Below, one piece after another: positions 54,955 to 64,000 of a stretch of 64,000 nucleotides of DNA. The DNA lies in assembly GCA_031417395.1 (NCBI GenBank), contig JANOVM010000059.1, positions 1 through 64,000 of the forward strand, given 5' to 3'. Each line of letters starts with the position of its first letter. Position 1 is the first letter of the stretch. Both the position numbers and the translations under genes were made by a program. Source of the DNA: JADKIH01 sp031417395. Its GTDB lineage: Bacteria; Bacteroidota; Bacteroidia; AKYH767-A; 2013-40CM-41-45. Under the pieces are notes generated by a model. The model did no database searches. It saw only the letters and a program-made list of their open reading frames with translations, and was not told the origin of the DNA.

Positions 54955-55932
54955 ATGAATAAAGAAATTACAAGAAATATCAGACTGGGAATTTTTGTCA
55001 TTGGAGGCGCATTGCTTCTTGTGATAGGCCTTTATTTTATTGGCAGCAATAAAAACATGTTTGGAAAAACCATAACCCTTTATTCAAGCTTTGCAAATGT
55101 GGAAGGATTGCAAATAGGAAATAATGTTCGTTATTCGGGTATAGATGTTGGTACTGTTGAAGATATTGAAATAATAAATGATACGACCATTCGCGTTAAA
55201 TTGTCATTGAAACAGGACTTAAAAAACGTCATCAGAAAAAATTCTATTGCAAGTGTTGGTACTGACGGCTTAATGGGAAACAAACTTATCAATTTGGATC
55301 CGGGAACGATGGATTCTCCTCTGGTAAGTGATGGTGACATCCTTGCCGGGACGCATCCTGTTAACACTCAAAACATGTTGCGAACACTTGAGTTTACAAA
55401 CGATAACATCTCAGTAATTTCGAGTAATCTGAAAAATATTACGAATAATATTAGCAGGAACAAAGGGACACTCTACAAAATGCTCCTGGATACAACATTA
55501 GCTGAACGATTGTATCATACTATAAGTAACATTGAAATTGTAGGCAACAATCTAACACTTATTACCCATGACCTAACAGGTATTACTTCAGAAATGAAGG
55601 ATGGAAAAGGAATCATGGGGACCTTGCTGAATGATACTTCCATGGCCTCGAATTTACGGGAGGCCATTAATAAGGTTAAAGAAAGCGGCGAGCAGATAAA
55701 TTCCACTACTGCTGAATTAAAAAGCACACTTCAGAAAATCAATAATGGCGAAGGCACTGCGGGCGTCCTTATTAACGATACTGCTACAGCCAATAAAATT
55801 AAAAAAAGTATAATAAACATTGAAAACAGCACCAGAAATTTCAATGAAAATATGGAAGGACTAAAACATAGTTTTCTTTTACGCGGCTATTTCCGGAGAC
55901 AGGCTAAAAAAAGCGGCTCCGGGCAAAAATAG
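54955..55932 (+). CDS. mlaD: MlaD family lipid-binding protein
   Basis: A 325 aa protein: one N-terminal membrane anchor (LGIFVIGGALLLVIGLYFIG), an MCE/MlaD domain (VEGLQIGNNVRYSGIDVGTVEDI ... IASVGTDGLMGNKLINLDPG) at about 35-130, then a long helical tail with repeated NDTSMASNLREA-like motifs. The longer tail is common in Bacteroidota MCE proteins. It binds lipids in the periplasm and follows mlaF by five bases. Confidence 0.9.
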   Translation: MNKEITRNIRLGIFVIGGALLLVIGLYFIGSNKNMFGKTITLYSSFANVEGLQIGNNVRYSGIDVGTVEDIEIINDTTIRVKLSLKQDLKNVIRKNSIASVGTDGLMGNKLINLDPGTMDSPLVSDGDILAGTHPVNTQNMLRTLEFTNDNISVISSNLKNITNNISRNKGTLYKMLLDTTLAERLYHTISNIEIVGNNLTLITHDLTGITSEMKDGKGIMGTLLNDTSMASNLREAINKVKESGEQINSTTAELKSTLQKINNGEGTAGVLINDTATANKIKKSIINIENSTRNFNENMEGLKHSFLLRGYFRRQAKKSGSGQK

Positions 55933-55943
55933 AATTTCGCACC

Positions 55944-57392
55944 ATGTTTAAATCCGGAATTTCATTTTTAAATTTCTCACTGTTTGTTTTTTATTGCTTC
56001 TTCACTTTTGCCGTCTTTCATTCCTGCCGGCCTGAGAAAAAAAAAGAACCTGAAATAATTCCCGTACCGTTCAATGACAGAGTGAAGAGTATTCTAGCAA
56101 TCCGTCTTGAAAAATTCAAATACGATAGCGTACCCGATGTTTACAAAGACACCTTCTTAACATCAATATGGATACATGAACTTTTCCGAAGAAATGAATT
56201 TGCGCCTGTCTGGACTAAAGATTCAATACTGCTGCCCGCTGCAGATTCCCTCATTTCTATTATTAAGTCAGCTTTTTCATACGGTTTACAATCTTCTGAT
56301 TATCATCTTTCAAAATTTGAAAAAATCATTACGGCCGATACGTTAAACCGAAAAAATAATTTAGGCGTAAAAGATATATGTGAATTAAATATATTTCTCA
56401 CCGATGCTTTCTTTCGTTTTGCTGTTGACTTAAATAAAGGCCGGCTTGATCCTGATTCTTTAAACCGGGTTTGGAAAGGCAGCTATAGCGATACCGGTAT
56501 TGTTTTATTACTTCAACAGGCTATAGAACAAAATAAAATAAGAGAAGCTGTTGATGGATTTCAGCCTGTTCTTCAATCTTACAAAGACTTAAATAAATTT
56601 CTTTTCATCTGTAAAGATTCTATACAGCTTAATAAAGTAATGCTCAACCTTGAGCGCTGGCGCTGGGAAAAACAATGGTACGAAGATTATTACATCTTAA
56701 TCAATATTCCTTCCTTTTACTTAAAGCTATTTGAATGCGACACGCTTAAATTGCTTTCAAAAATAATTGTTGGTAAACCGGAAACACCTTCACCGCCCGG
56801 ACTGAATTCCAAAATCGGTTATTTCTGGGTTTATCCATATTGGTTTGTGCCTTTGAGCATTGCAACAAAAGAAATTCTCCCTTCACTGAAAAGAGATACT
56901 GCTTATTTAAGAAAACACAATATGGAATTGCTGGATGGATACAATAATGTATTAAATCCCGGTGAAATAAAATGGAAAAAATATTCTGAAGAGTATTTTC
57001 CATTTAAACTTCGTCAACGAGACGGCGATGAAAACACATTGGGCGTTTTAAAATTTATATTTCCTAATAAGTTTGATATTTACCTGCACGATACAAATGC
57101 TCGCGGGTTATTCCGGAAAGACAAACGCGCTCTCAGTCATGGCTGCATTCGTGCTGAGAAAGCAAAACAACTTGCTAAAAGACTGATCAAATGCTGTGTC
57201 ATTAATTACAACACAGATTCATTGAATTCGGATCTAAAAAACAAAATAAGAAAAAGGGTAAATCTATTTACACGCGTCCCTGTTCATTTACGTTACTTCA
57301 CCTGCGAAACCGATTCCGAAAATATTAAATTCTATGATGACATTTATAGCCTCGACGAAAAAATGATCAACAACTTAATGATCAGAAATTAA
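55944..57392 (+). CDS. L,D-transpeptidase (YkuD) lipoprotein, scaffold type
   Basis: A 482 aa protein. The N-terminus (FFTFAVFHSCRPEKKKE) suggests a lipobox with Cys near 28. A helical scaffold domain follows (LLPAADSLISIIKSAFSYGLQ, LDPDSLNRVWKGS), then a YkuD catalytic domain with KIGYFWVYPYW near 287 and SHGCIRAEKAKQLA near 407, the Cys nucleophile in HGCIR. This matches WcbI/YcbB-like L,D-transpeptidases, which cross-link peptidoglycan by 3-3 bonds. It is the last gene of the mla transcription unit. Confidence 0.88.
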   Translation: MFKSGISFLNFSLFVFYCFFTFAVFHSCRPEKKKEPEIIPVPFNDRVKSILAIRLEKFKYDSVPDVYKDTFLTSIWIHELFRRNEFAPVWTKDSILLPAADSLISIIKSAFSYGLQSSDYHLSKFEKIITADTLNRKNNLGVKDICELNIFLTDAFFRFAVDLNKGRLDPDSLNRVWKGSYSDTGIVLLLQQAIEQNKIREAVDGFQPVLQSYKDLNKFLFICKDSIQLNKVMLNLERWRWEKQWYEDYYILINIPSFYLKLFECDTLKLLSKIIVGKPETPSPPGLNSKIGYFWVYPYWFVPLSIATKEILPSLKRDTAYLRKHNMELLDGYNNVLNPGEIKWKKYSEEYFPFKLRQRDGDENTLGVLKFIFPNKFDIYLHDTNARGLFRKDKRALSHGCIRAEKAKQLAKRLIKCCVINYNTDSLNSDLKNKIRKRVNLFTRVPVHLRYFTCETDSENIKFYDDIYSLDEKMINNLMIRN

Positions 57393-57430
57393 AAAAATTT
57401 CCCAAGAATATTTTCCGAAAAAATAATCTT

Positions 57431-58675
57431 CTAATTCACAGTAGATTCTTCGATTCTCCTGAGCAACGTTTTCCCTAAGTCTTCTGTTGGAATAGATGAA
57501 TTGGAAAGGATGACAACACCTGTTTTGCTTGTTTCCACAAAGCCAATAAAAGAAGCAAAACCACCCATCAAACCACTCTGCCAAACATAATTTCTTTTTT
57601 CTACATTAATCGGATTTACAAACCACGATAAGCCAATGGATGCATCTCCATATTTTTTATCATGAAAAATAATGCGCGGATTGTGCGTATAATCAAGTAT
57701 ATCTTTAATGGCTGTTTGTTTTGTACCGAGATTGGCAGATAGAAAATTCATCATATCCCTTATGTTTGAATGTAAAGCTCCGCATGGAGCCATTATTCCA
57801 TAGGTCCAATGAGGAGCTAATTCGCCTTTTGGAGTATAACCATTCAGAAAATTTTTCTGCCCGGCATCCGATAGAGTAATTTTAGTATCGGGCATACCTA
57901 ACTTCATACAAATACTGTCCACTATCAAATCTTCATAACTGCGTTTTGCTTTTAATTCCATTGCATGTCCAAGTAAAGCCACACCCAGATTAGAATAGAG
58001 AAAATCAAAACCAATTCTTTTTGGAATGGTATAGCTTCTAAGAAAATCGTAAAGATTTTCTTTAGTATAATTGGCATACGGATTAGTTTTTCCACCTCTC
58101 AAATTACCCGGTCTATCAGGCAGCCCTGAAGTATGCGTTGACAAATAGCAAAGCAGAATTGGCTGAGGTGGTGATTCCGGGTCAGGTTTGCAAACAAAAT
58201 CCGTTAACTCAAACTTATTGTAAGAATTGGGACTGCTAGGTACAAGCACATCTTTGGTGACAGGATTACATACAATTTTTTGAAATTCCGGACTTGGCAC
58301 ATTAACGGGAAGTAATTTCTGTAATTCATCGTCGGCTCTTACAAATCCATTGGCTGTCATTTCAGCATATAAAATTGAAGTAAAAGCTTGTGTAATTTGT
58401 CCGATTTCAAACAAACTAGTCTCATCTGGCTTTATGCTGCTTCCCTTTTCTTTTCCTCCGTAATAATAAATTTTCTCTTTTCCGTAAATATTAACACCAA
58501 TGATAAGGGCATTATTATCATTGCTCTTTAAATAATTTCCTGCAAGACTGTCAACGAATTTATCCGGCCAATCCTGCGCTTGAGAGTTAACTGAGAATAA
58601 TAGACCTAACAAAAAGATAGTTAAAAAACTATTCTTAATAAAGTCAATGGCATAAATCCTGAAATTTTTATTCAT
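57431..58675 (-). CDS. class C beta-lactamase-fold protein lacking catalytic Ser and Lys
   Basis: A 414 aa exported protein (signal segment FLTIFLLGLLFSVNSQAQ) of the serine beta-lactamase/esterase family. Recognisable parts are the YSN triad (FLYSNLGVALLGHAM near 198) and a GGFASFIGFVET segment near 372. The S-x-x-K motif that normally holds the nucleophile reads G-Q-I-T-Q here (FEIGQITQAFTS near 91-102), and the usual H-x-G/K-T-G region is Q-S-G. Both catalytic residues are therefore replaced. Likely a binding or regulatory homologue rather than an enzyme. Confidence 0.82.
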   Translation of the reverse strand: MNKNFRIYAIDFIKNSFLTIFLLGLLFSVNSQAQDWPDKFVDSLAGNYLKSNDNNALIIGVNIYGKEKIYYYGGKEKGSSIKPDETSLFEIGQITQAFTSILYAEMTANGFVRADDELQKLLPVNVPSPEFQKIVCNPVTKDVLVPSSPNSYNKFELTDFVCKPDPESPPQPILLCYLSTHTSGLPDRPGNLRGGKTNPYANYTKENLYDFLRSYTIPKRIGFDFLYSNLGVALLGHAMELKAKRSYEDLIVDSICMKLGMPDTKITLSDAGQKNFLNGYTPKGELAPHWTYGIMAPCGALHSNIRDMMNFLSANLGTKQTAIKDILDYTHNPRIIFHDKKYGDASIGLSWFVNPINVEKRNYVWQSGLMGGFASFIGFVETSKTGVVILSNSSIPTEDLGKTLLRRIEESTVN

Positions 58676-58685
58676 AGTATTAAAT

Positions 58686-59078
58686 TTAAATGGCTAGAAC
58701 ATTAAGTAATTCTTCTATGGAACCGGCTTCTTGTCTAGAAATTCCCCTTGAAGCTGTTGCAACTTTTTGAATCAGCTCTTTTGCAAACTCCTTTTGATTT
58801 TCATTCACATGACTACTGTTTTTTTTCATAAAATTTATAAATGATTGATAGGCCTCAGAAACGGTCAACTCATTACGCTCAGAAGTGTTAAAACTCAATT
58901 TGGTTAAAAGCATTTCTTTATCCTGTACATTACTATTAAAAGTAATTTTATGCTTTTCTATCGCTTTATGTATTATTCTATCTATTACATCTTTTTCCTT
59001 TTCCTGTATAATACCATCTGATTTAGAAATTGAATAAAGAAGTTTTCCGAGTTCAATGTAAAATTGGCGGTGAATCAT
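58686..59078 (-). CDS. TerB-like helical protein
   Basis: A 130 aa all-helical protein. ELGKLLYSISKSDGIIQEKEKD resembles the start of TerB/tellurite-resistance-type domains, with the acidic D-G-x-x-x-x-E pattern that binds metal in that family. Stands between the beta-lactamase-like gene (10 bases away) and a stress protein. The match to TerB is by eye only. Confidence 0.55.
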   Translation of the reverse strand: MIHRQFYIELGKLLYSISKSDGIIQEKEKDVIDRIIHKAIEKHKITFNSNVQDKEMLLTKLSFNTSERNELTVSEAYQSFINFMKKNSSHVNENQKEFAKELIQKVATASRGISRQEAGSIEELLNVLAI

Positions 59079-59173
59079 CTATACAGTAATTATAATCAAG
59101 AACTAAAGATACTATTCTCAAACCATTTTCAAATCTGTGAGAATTCTTTGTAAAAAAGTGCAATGAAAACGGG

Positions 59174-60031
59174 TTATTGTAGGTAGTCTCCTCTTTCTTT
59201 AACATGAAAAACCATCAATGGAATATGCGTATGATATGCCATTTTTTTAGTCATACTTTTATCAAAGAGCTTTTGGAATAAGGAACGATGCCTATTAGTC
59301 ATAACGATCATATCCGCTTTTATTTCATCGAGGTAAAAATTGACCCCTTCTTCAACATCAGCGCTATCGAGTAATTTATATTTTAATGAATCATAACCGG
59401 TGCTTTCACGAAGCTTCTGGCAAAATGTTTCCAATGAGTTAAATTCAAACGGCTTGGATTGATCTCCTGATGATACGTGTAATAGAATGACTTCAGCCAG
59501 AAAATGCTTTGCAAATTCAATTACTTCACTGATGTTTTCGGAATCATTTTCTGCATAATTAGTAGCAAAAACAATTTTTTTGAGTCCTTTAAATTTTGCG
59601 TTCTCCGGGATAACCAGCAGTGGACAGTTTAATTTACCAATGACTCTGGCAGTATTCGTCCCAAAAAAGACTTCTTTTAACCCTGTAACACCTTTCGTTC
59701 CCATTACTACCAAATCCGCTTTCTTCTTAATGGAGAAGGACGGTATCTCTTCTTCCGGATAGCCTGCAGAAACAGATAAGTGGATTTCAGAAAAAGAATC
59801 GGGATTGTGTTTTTGTAAATTAGTCCTTAATTTATTCATTAACTTCAAAGATTCTTCTTTCAAATCAGTAATATCAGGAACAGTAATAGGTACATCTGTA
59901 GCAAATACGGGAATGACATATGAGTGAAATAGGTGCAATTCTCCCTTGATGAATTTATTCAATTGCAAAGTATAGTTTGCTGCATTTTCCGCATTGCTTG
60001 AAAAATCTGTGGGCAGAATAATATGTTTCAT
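59174..60031 (-). CDS. universal stress protein, tandem UspA domains
   Basis: A 285 aa protein with two UspA halves. The first has MKHIILPTDFSSNAENAANY and the nucleotide-binding loop VVMGTKGVTGLKEVFFGTNTARVI near 110-133. The second (LKKIVFATNYAENDSENISEV) is less conserved. It follows the baeRF gene by 11 bases and is probably co-transcribed with it. Confidence 0.9.
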   Translation of the reverse strand: MKHIILPTDFSSNAENAANYTLQLNKFIKGELHLFHSYVIPVFATDVPITVPDITDLKEESLKLMNKLRTNLQKHNPDSFSEIHLSVSAGYPEEEIPSFSIKKKADLVVMGTKGVTGLKEVFFGTNTARVIGKLNCPLLVIPENAKFKGLKKIVFATNYAENDSENISEVIEFAKHFLAEVILLHVSSGDQSKPFEFNSLETFCQKLRESTGYDSLKYKLLDSADVEEGVNFYLDEIKADMIVMTNRHRSLFQKLFDKSMTKKMAYHTHIPLMVFHVKERGDYLQ

Positions 60032-60042
60032 TTTTATAATTT

Positions 60043-61131
60043 TTAATACCTGTTTATAAGAACAATTTTTTGATAATCATTGAGCGTGCCATTGTCGACA
60101 AATACAATATCCCCCTTGTTTTTTAGGACAATTTGCATAATATCATCAACAGCATCTGCAATAAGATTCCAGGGATTGTTACCTTCATGATCAACATTAA
60201 TAGAGAAACTGTCATCTCCTTTAATGGCTGATTGCCTGTAATCCTTTTCAACAATCAATAACCTTCCCCGACCTTCCACAGCTGACCGCCAAACCTGAGT
60301 AATACCGGCCGCATAATTATCGCTGTCAATAGCCTCACCTAAAAGTTTCATTGCATATTCAATTTCCTTTTTTGAATCATTCTCCAAAACAGGATGAATT
60401 AGTTTTTTCAAATCGGCGAAATTACTGTGTTCATAATTCCCTTCAATGTAACCAATAATTTTGTCTCCTATTCGTGTAACCTTTCTGTAGTAACCAAGTA
60501 TTTTTTTATCTCCCAGAATAATTATCTTAAATGAATTTCTTTTCAGTTCCTTTTCAATTGTTGTGTCAATAAAGTGAATGTAATTATGTAAATTCTTTTC
60601 TTCCCAAGATTTAGAATCTAAATAATTCCAACCGGGTAAAGAATGTTCGTTGGTAACATCCTTTACGCCTTCAGGCATATCTAAAAATTCTATCTGTTTC
60701 ATTTCACATTCTATATTCGTAAATGTTTTAACCTTATTTTGAGATATGACAACTATAAGGCTGTCTTTGCAAGACTTAATAGCCTGAATTATATCTCGCA
60801 CTTCAAATGATTCATCAACAATAACCTTTTCAGAACTAACCGGAAAAGGAAAATGAATTACTTTTTCAACATTGGGTGAAACATAAATTGCCAAACCCTC
60901 CGTTAATTTTGAAAAGTCAATTCTCTCAACTACATTATTAAGCTTTTCAATCATCGCTTTAGTCTGCCTTTTGCTGTATTGTTTTTCAAGTTTATTTTCT
61001 ATTTGACTGAAAACTTTATGCATATGCTCTTTATCGAGCTTAAATTCCGGATATCCTGGATGCGTAGGCATAACAATGGAGATAGCAGGAAAATCTTTTC
61101 CGGTAATCAATTCTTCAGCAGAAACTTTCAT
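60043..61131 (-). CDS. baeRF family protein (release-factor-like)
   Basis: A 362 aa protein resembling bacterial members of the archaeo-eukaryotic release factor 1 superfamily (baeRF), best seen in AISIVMPTHPGYPE at the start, LAIYVSPNVEKVIHFPFP near 80-100, LGDKKILGYYRKV near 212 and DIVFVDNGTLND near 345. It lacks the GGQ motif of true release factors, as is common in this family. The group is often found with stress proteins (family knowledge), as here. Its exact function is unsettled. Confidence 0.75.
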   Translation of the reverse strand: MKVSAEELITGKDFPAISIVMPTHPGYPEFKLDKEHMHKVFSQIENKLEKQYSKRQTKAMIEKLNNVVERIDFSKLTEGLAIYVSPNVEKVIHFPFPVSSEKVIVDESFEVRDIIQAIKSCKDSLIVVISQNKVKTFTNIECEMKQIEFLDMPEGVKDVTNEHSLPGWNYLDSKSWEEKNLHNYIHFIDTTIEKELKRNSFKIIILGDKKILGYYRKVTRIGDKIIGYIEGNYEHSNFADLKKLIHPVLENDSKKEIEYAMKLLGEAIDSDNYAAGITQVWRSAVEGRGRLLIVEKDYRQSAIKGDDSFSINVDHEGNNPWNLIADAVDDIMQIVLKNKGDIVFVDNGTLNDYQKIVLINRY

Positions 61132-61291
61132 AATGTAACGTTTGGTTGTAAAAGTAGCTTCATGTTGACGCTATCTGAATGAGATTGGTCATGAAAAAAA
61201 ATGAGATTAGTCAGGATTTATGATTGAAAACCTTAAAATTGAAACAGTAAATTTCAGCTCAAACTAAACAAAAACATTCTACGATTTTTGT

Positions 61292-62560
61292 TCATCCATA
61301 CAATTCAAATGCTTCTCTTTCCAGCTTTTCTCTATGATCAGGATGAGAAATAGCAATGAGTGCTTTTGCTCTTTGGGCGAGATTTTTACCATACAGATCC
61401 GTAATTCCATATTCGGTAACTACATAATGAACATGAGCACGGGTAGTAACAACTCCTGCACCGGGTCTCAAAGCAGAAACTATTTTAGAAATACCTTTAG
61501 AAGTAATAGTAGACATGGCAATAATAGGTTTTCCACCATTACTTAGTGAAGCTCCGCGAATAAAATCCATTTGTCCTCCCACTCCGCTGAAAATGCTTCC
61601 TCCTATAGAATCGGCACAAACCTGGCCGCTTAAATCTATTTCAATGGCACTGTTAATTGCTGTTACTTTGTCGTTTTTAGAAATAACTTCAGCACTATTA
61701 ACATAAGCAGCATCAAGCATGGCAACCATTGGATTGTCGTGAATGAAGTCGTACAATTTTCTCGTACCCATAGCAAAAGTGGAAACTATTTTACCCGGAT
61801 GCTTTCTTTTTGCACTTCCGTTAATGACGCCCTTTTCTATTAATGGCAGAATTGAATCGGTAAACATTTCTGTATGCACACCAAGGTTTTTATGCTGCAA
61901 AAGAAATTGAGAAACAGAGCCCGGAATGGCTCCTATTCCCATTTGCAGGGTGGCACCGTCTTCAATTAATGAAGCAATATTCTTTCCGATTAAAAGTTCT
62001 GTATCAGATGGCTTTTTAGAATGAATTTCAAAAATATCATCTTCTGCGTATACAGCTTTTGTAAACTTTGAACAATGTATTTGTCCATCACCGTGAGAAC
62101 GCGGCATATTGGGGTTTACTAAAGCAATTATTTTTTTTGCCTTTTCAGTTGCAGCTTTTGTTATATCGACGGAAATGCCTAAGGAACAAAAACCATGTTT
62201 ATCAGGAGCTGAAACCTGAACAATTGCCGTATCAAGACTTATAACTCCCTTTCGAAAAAGATTCGGTATTTCACTCAGGAAAACAGGAACATATTGAACA
62301 TTGGCATGATCGACGTATGGGCGAATATTTTCTCCAATAAAAAAGCTGTTAACATGAAATGACTTGCTGTATTGGGGTTTGGCATAGGTTGCTTCACCCT
62401 CGGTATGAATGTGGACTATTTCTACATTTTTTAATTCTTCGTGTCTGGCAGTAAGCGCATTTACAATTCTCTGAGGTGTAGCTGCACCGCCATGAATAAA
62501 TATGCGCTCACCGCCTGAAATAATTTTAACAGCTTCATCAGCTGTACAAAAGGGTATCAT
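61292..62560 (-). CDS. acetyl-CoA hydrolase/CoA transferase family enzyme
   Basis: A 422 aa protein of the acetyl-CoA hydrolase/transferase family (4-hydroxybutyrate CoA-transferase type). Visible motifs are GGAATPQRIVNAL at the start, QMGIGAIPGSVSQFLL near 210-225, GGQMDFIRGA, and VVTEYGITDLYGKNLAQRA near 370-388. It moves CoA between acyl groups or hydrolyses acetyl-CoA in fermentation or acetate metabolism; which, is not decided by sequence. It lies between the baeRF gene and the third stress protein, a gap of 21 bases on that side. Confidence 0.88.
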   Translation of the reverse strand: MIPFCTADEAVKIISGGERIFIHGGAATPQRIVNALTARHEELKNVEIVHIHTEGEATYAKPQYSKSFHVNSFFIGENIRPYVDHANVQYVPVFLSEIPNLFRKGVISLDTAIVQVSAPDKHGFCSLGISVDITKAATEKAKKIIALVNPNMPRSHGDGQIHCSKFTKAVYAEDDIFEIHSKKPSDTELLIGKNIASLIEDGATLQMGIGAIPGSVSQFLLQHKNLGVHTEMFTDSILPLIEKGVINGSAKRKHPGKIVSTFAMGTRKLYDFIHDNPMVAMLDAAYVNSAEVISKNDKVTAINSAIEIDLSGQVCADSIGGSIFSGVGGQMDFIRGASLSNGGKPIIAMSTITSKGISKIVSALRPGAGVVTTRAHVHYVVTEYGITDLYGKNLAQRAKALIAISHPDHREKLEREAFELYG

Positions 62561-62581
62561 TGGCGGTTTATTCTACAACAA

Positions 62582-63412
62582 TCAGGAAGTATGAAAAGAA
62601 AGAATGGGGACTTTTGAGTGATAGCTCATTTTTTTTGTCAGACTCGGAGAGAAAAGTCTTGAAAATATATTTCTTTTTCGCATTGACATGGCCAATAAAT
62701 CGGCATCTTGTTCATCAAGAATTGTATCCAGATTTTCTTCAGTATTCAATCCTACAGCAAGCTGAAACGATAATTTTTCATAATGAATCTTTTTCAACGT
62801 TTCTTCTTTATATTTTGAGAATTTATCTCTTTCCAGAGTGTCAGTACCTGTAATGGAAGAAATGTGAACAATAATAATTTCAGACATAAAAGGCATAGCC
62901 AGCTCAGTCAGCAATTTTATTGCCATTAGATCATTATCATTGTAATCGGTAGCAAAAACAATTTTATCCATACCCCTGTACTCAGCATTTTCCGGAACGG
63001 CAATTACCGGACAAGAACATCTTTCAATAACTGCAGAAGCATTGCTTCCCAACAATACTTTTTCAAGTCCCGTTGCTCCTTTTGTGCCCATGATTACCAT
63101 GTCAACTTTCATCTCTTTTGCCAAAGAAACAATTTCATCACTGGCAAGTCCAACACTTACAGAAGATTCAAAAGAAACACCTTTACTGTCCAGTTTATTC
63201 TTTTTTATAAAATCATTCATATTCTGAGTCGCTTCTGCAAAAACTTGCTCTTCGGTTAGTCCTTCAAAAGGAATCTGCATGGAGAAAGTCGGCAGATGAC
63301 AGGAATTATGTAAGAGTATCTTTGCACTAAATTTTTCAGCCAAGCCAATAGTCCAATTAAGAGCGTTTTCTGAACATTCTGAAAAATCTGTCGGGAAAAG
63401 TATTGTTTTCAT
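62582..63412 (-). CDS. universal stress protein, tandem UspA domains
   Basis: A 276 aa protein. The first half has MKTILFPTDFSECSENALNW and VIMGTKGATGLEKVLLGSNASAVI near 107-130, a complete ATP-binding signature. The second half (MDKIVFATDYNDNDLMAIKLL) is degenerate. It is the first gene of the minus-strand stress cluster (USP, CoA transferase, baeRF, USP, TerB-like, beta-lactamase-like). Confidence 0.9.
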   Translation of the reverse strand: MKTILFPTDFSECSENALNWTIGLAEKFSAKILLHNSCHLPTFSMQIPFEGLTEEQVFAEATQNMNDFIKKNKLDSKGVSFESSVSVGLASDEIVSLAKEMKVDMVIMGTKGATGLEKVLLGSNASAVIERCSCPVIAVPENAEYRGMDKIVFATDYNDNDLMAIKLLTELAMPFMSEIIIVHISSITGTDTLERDKFSKYKEETLKKIHYEKLSFQLAVGLNTEENLDTILDEQDADLLAMSMRKRNIFSRLFSPSLTKKMSYHSKVPILSFHTS

Positions 63413-63724
63413 TTTTTATTATTTGGGTCAAGGTTATTGTTTCTGACAAAGGTATAGAATGATTTGGGTTGGGGAAATAAATGATTGATATCATATACTA
63501 AATTATAAGTAATGAGGTCTGATTTAACTTAGTAAAGAGTATTTATTACACCCGATCAATTTTTAGTATTTTTCCAATTATTCCATATATAAGACTAGTA
63601 AATATAGAGTCAAATAAAAAGAACAGAATTAAAAACCCCTTCCCTTGATTTTTAGTATATTCATCCCAAAATATTGTGTATTGACAAATTCTTAAACCTA
63701 AATAATTTGTTTAACTCTCCCCTT
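63413..63724. other. intergenic region between divergent genes
   Basis: 312 bases with no gene seen. It separates the USP start from the divergent transporter. AT-rich; it should carry promoters for both, but I see no clear TAnnTTTG element with a matching -33 box. Confidence 0.4.
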
Positions 63725-64000
63725 GTGCTCAAAAAATTAAAAACAAAATACTTCACCGGCTTAACAAAAAACACCTACCTCCTCACCTTAGCCTCTTTCT
63801 TTTCAGATGTGTCGACGGAAATGCTCTACCCGGTTTTGCCGATTTATCTGACACAGTATGCAGGTGCAAGCGGAGGTATCATTGGGCTTATAGAAGGTGT
63901 TGCTACAGCCATTCAAAATATTATACAGGGATTTTCAGGATACTTTTCCGATAAATGGAAAAACAGAAAACACATTGCTCTGTTTGGATTCTGTCTTTCA
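63725..64000 (+). CDS. major facilitator superfamily transporter, partial
   Basis: The first 92 codons of a transporter that runs off the window. A GTG at 63725 is the likely start (LKKLKTKYFTGL). The sequence SFFSDVSTEMLYPVLPIYL and GLIEGVATAIQNIIQGFSGYFSDKW matches MFS proteins with the A-motif-like D-K-W-K-N-R. Substrate unknown. Confidence 0.8.
   Translation, partial: MLKKLKTKYFTGLTKNTYLLTLASFFSDVSTEMLYPVLPIYLTQYAGASGGIIGLIEGVATAIQNIIQGFSGYFSDKWKNRKHIALFGFCLS

Overview
This AT-rich 64 kb window is chromosomal DNA of a Bacteroidota bacterium, probably an uncultured member of the Chitinophagales/Sphingobacteriales type. The signs are: type IX secretion (T9SS) C-terminal sorting domains on several secreted proteins, M-K-rich signal peptides ending near Gln, TAnnTTTG-type promoter candidates instead of sigma70 boxes, an IS21-type element, and class III adenylate cyclases with an N-terminal TPR or sensor part. 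No rRNA, no CRISPR array and no reverse transcriptase were seen.

Region 1 (about 1-43.7 kb) looks like a mosaic genomic island beside tRNA-Arg(CCT). In order it carries: an AAA ATPase; a RadC/JAB protein; an XRE regulator with a possible operator; a cluster of paralogous secreted lectin-like proteins, one split by a 2,631 bp IS21-family element with a 5 bp target duplication; a primase-helicase divergent from a tiny 58 aa basic protein; a vWA-DUF3883 protein and a PD-(D/E)XK nuclease, each followed by a large hairpin; three class III nucleotide cyclases; a modification/restriction block (coiled-coil protein, ParB-methyltransferase, 1634 aa Type ISP restriction-modification enzyme); a serine recombinase; a tandem-repeat YD secreted protein; a truncated tyrosine recombinase; a 1954 aa secreted metalloprotease-type protein; and a 5'-truncated second copy of the AAA ATPase next to the tRNA.

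Throughout region 1 the palindrome TAAAATTTTA, usually as CGGTAAAATTTTA, recurs 18 times, several copies touching stop codons. I found no exact copy in the 27 kb to the right. It is the least explained signal in the window.

Region 2 (43.8-64 kb) looks like ordinary core genome: a T9SS protein, an SPFH protein, a Rieske-flavodoxin fusion, a glycogen debranching enzyme, a DUF1028 protein, and an envelope operon (holin-III-like protein, AI-2E permease, MlaE/MlaF/MlaD lipid transporter, L,D-transpeptidase). It ends in a stress-type cluster: three universal stress proteins, a baeRF protein, a TerB-like protein, an acyl-CoA hydrolase/transferase and a beta-lactamase-fold protein that has lost its catalytic Ser and Lys. 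A major facilitator transporter runs off the right edge.
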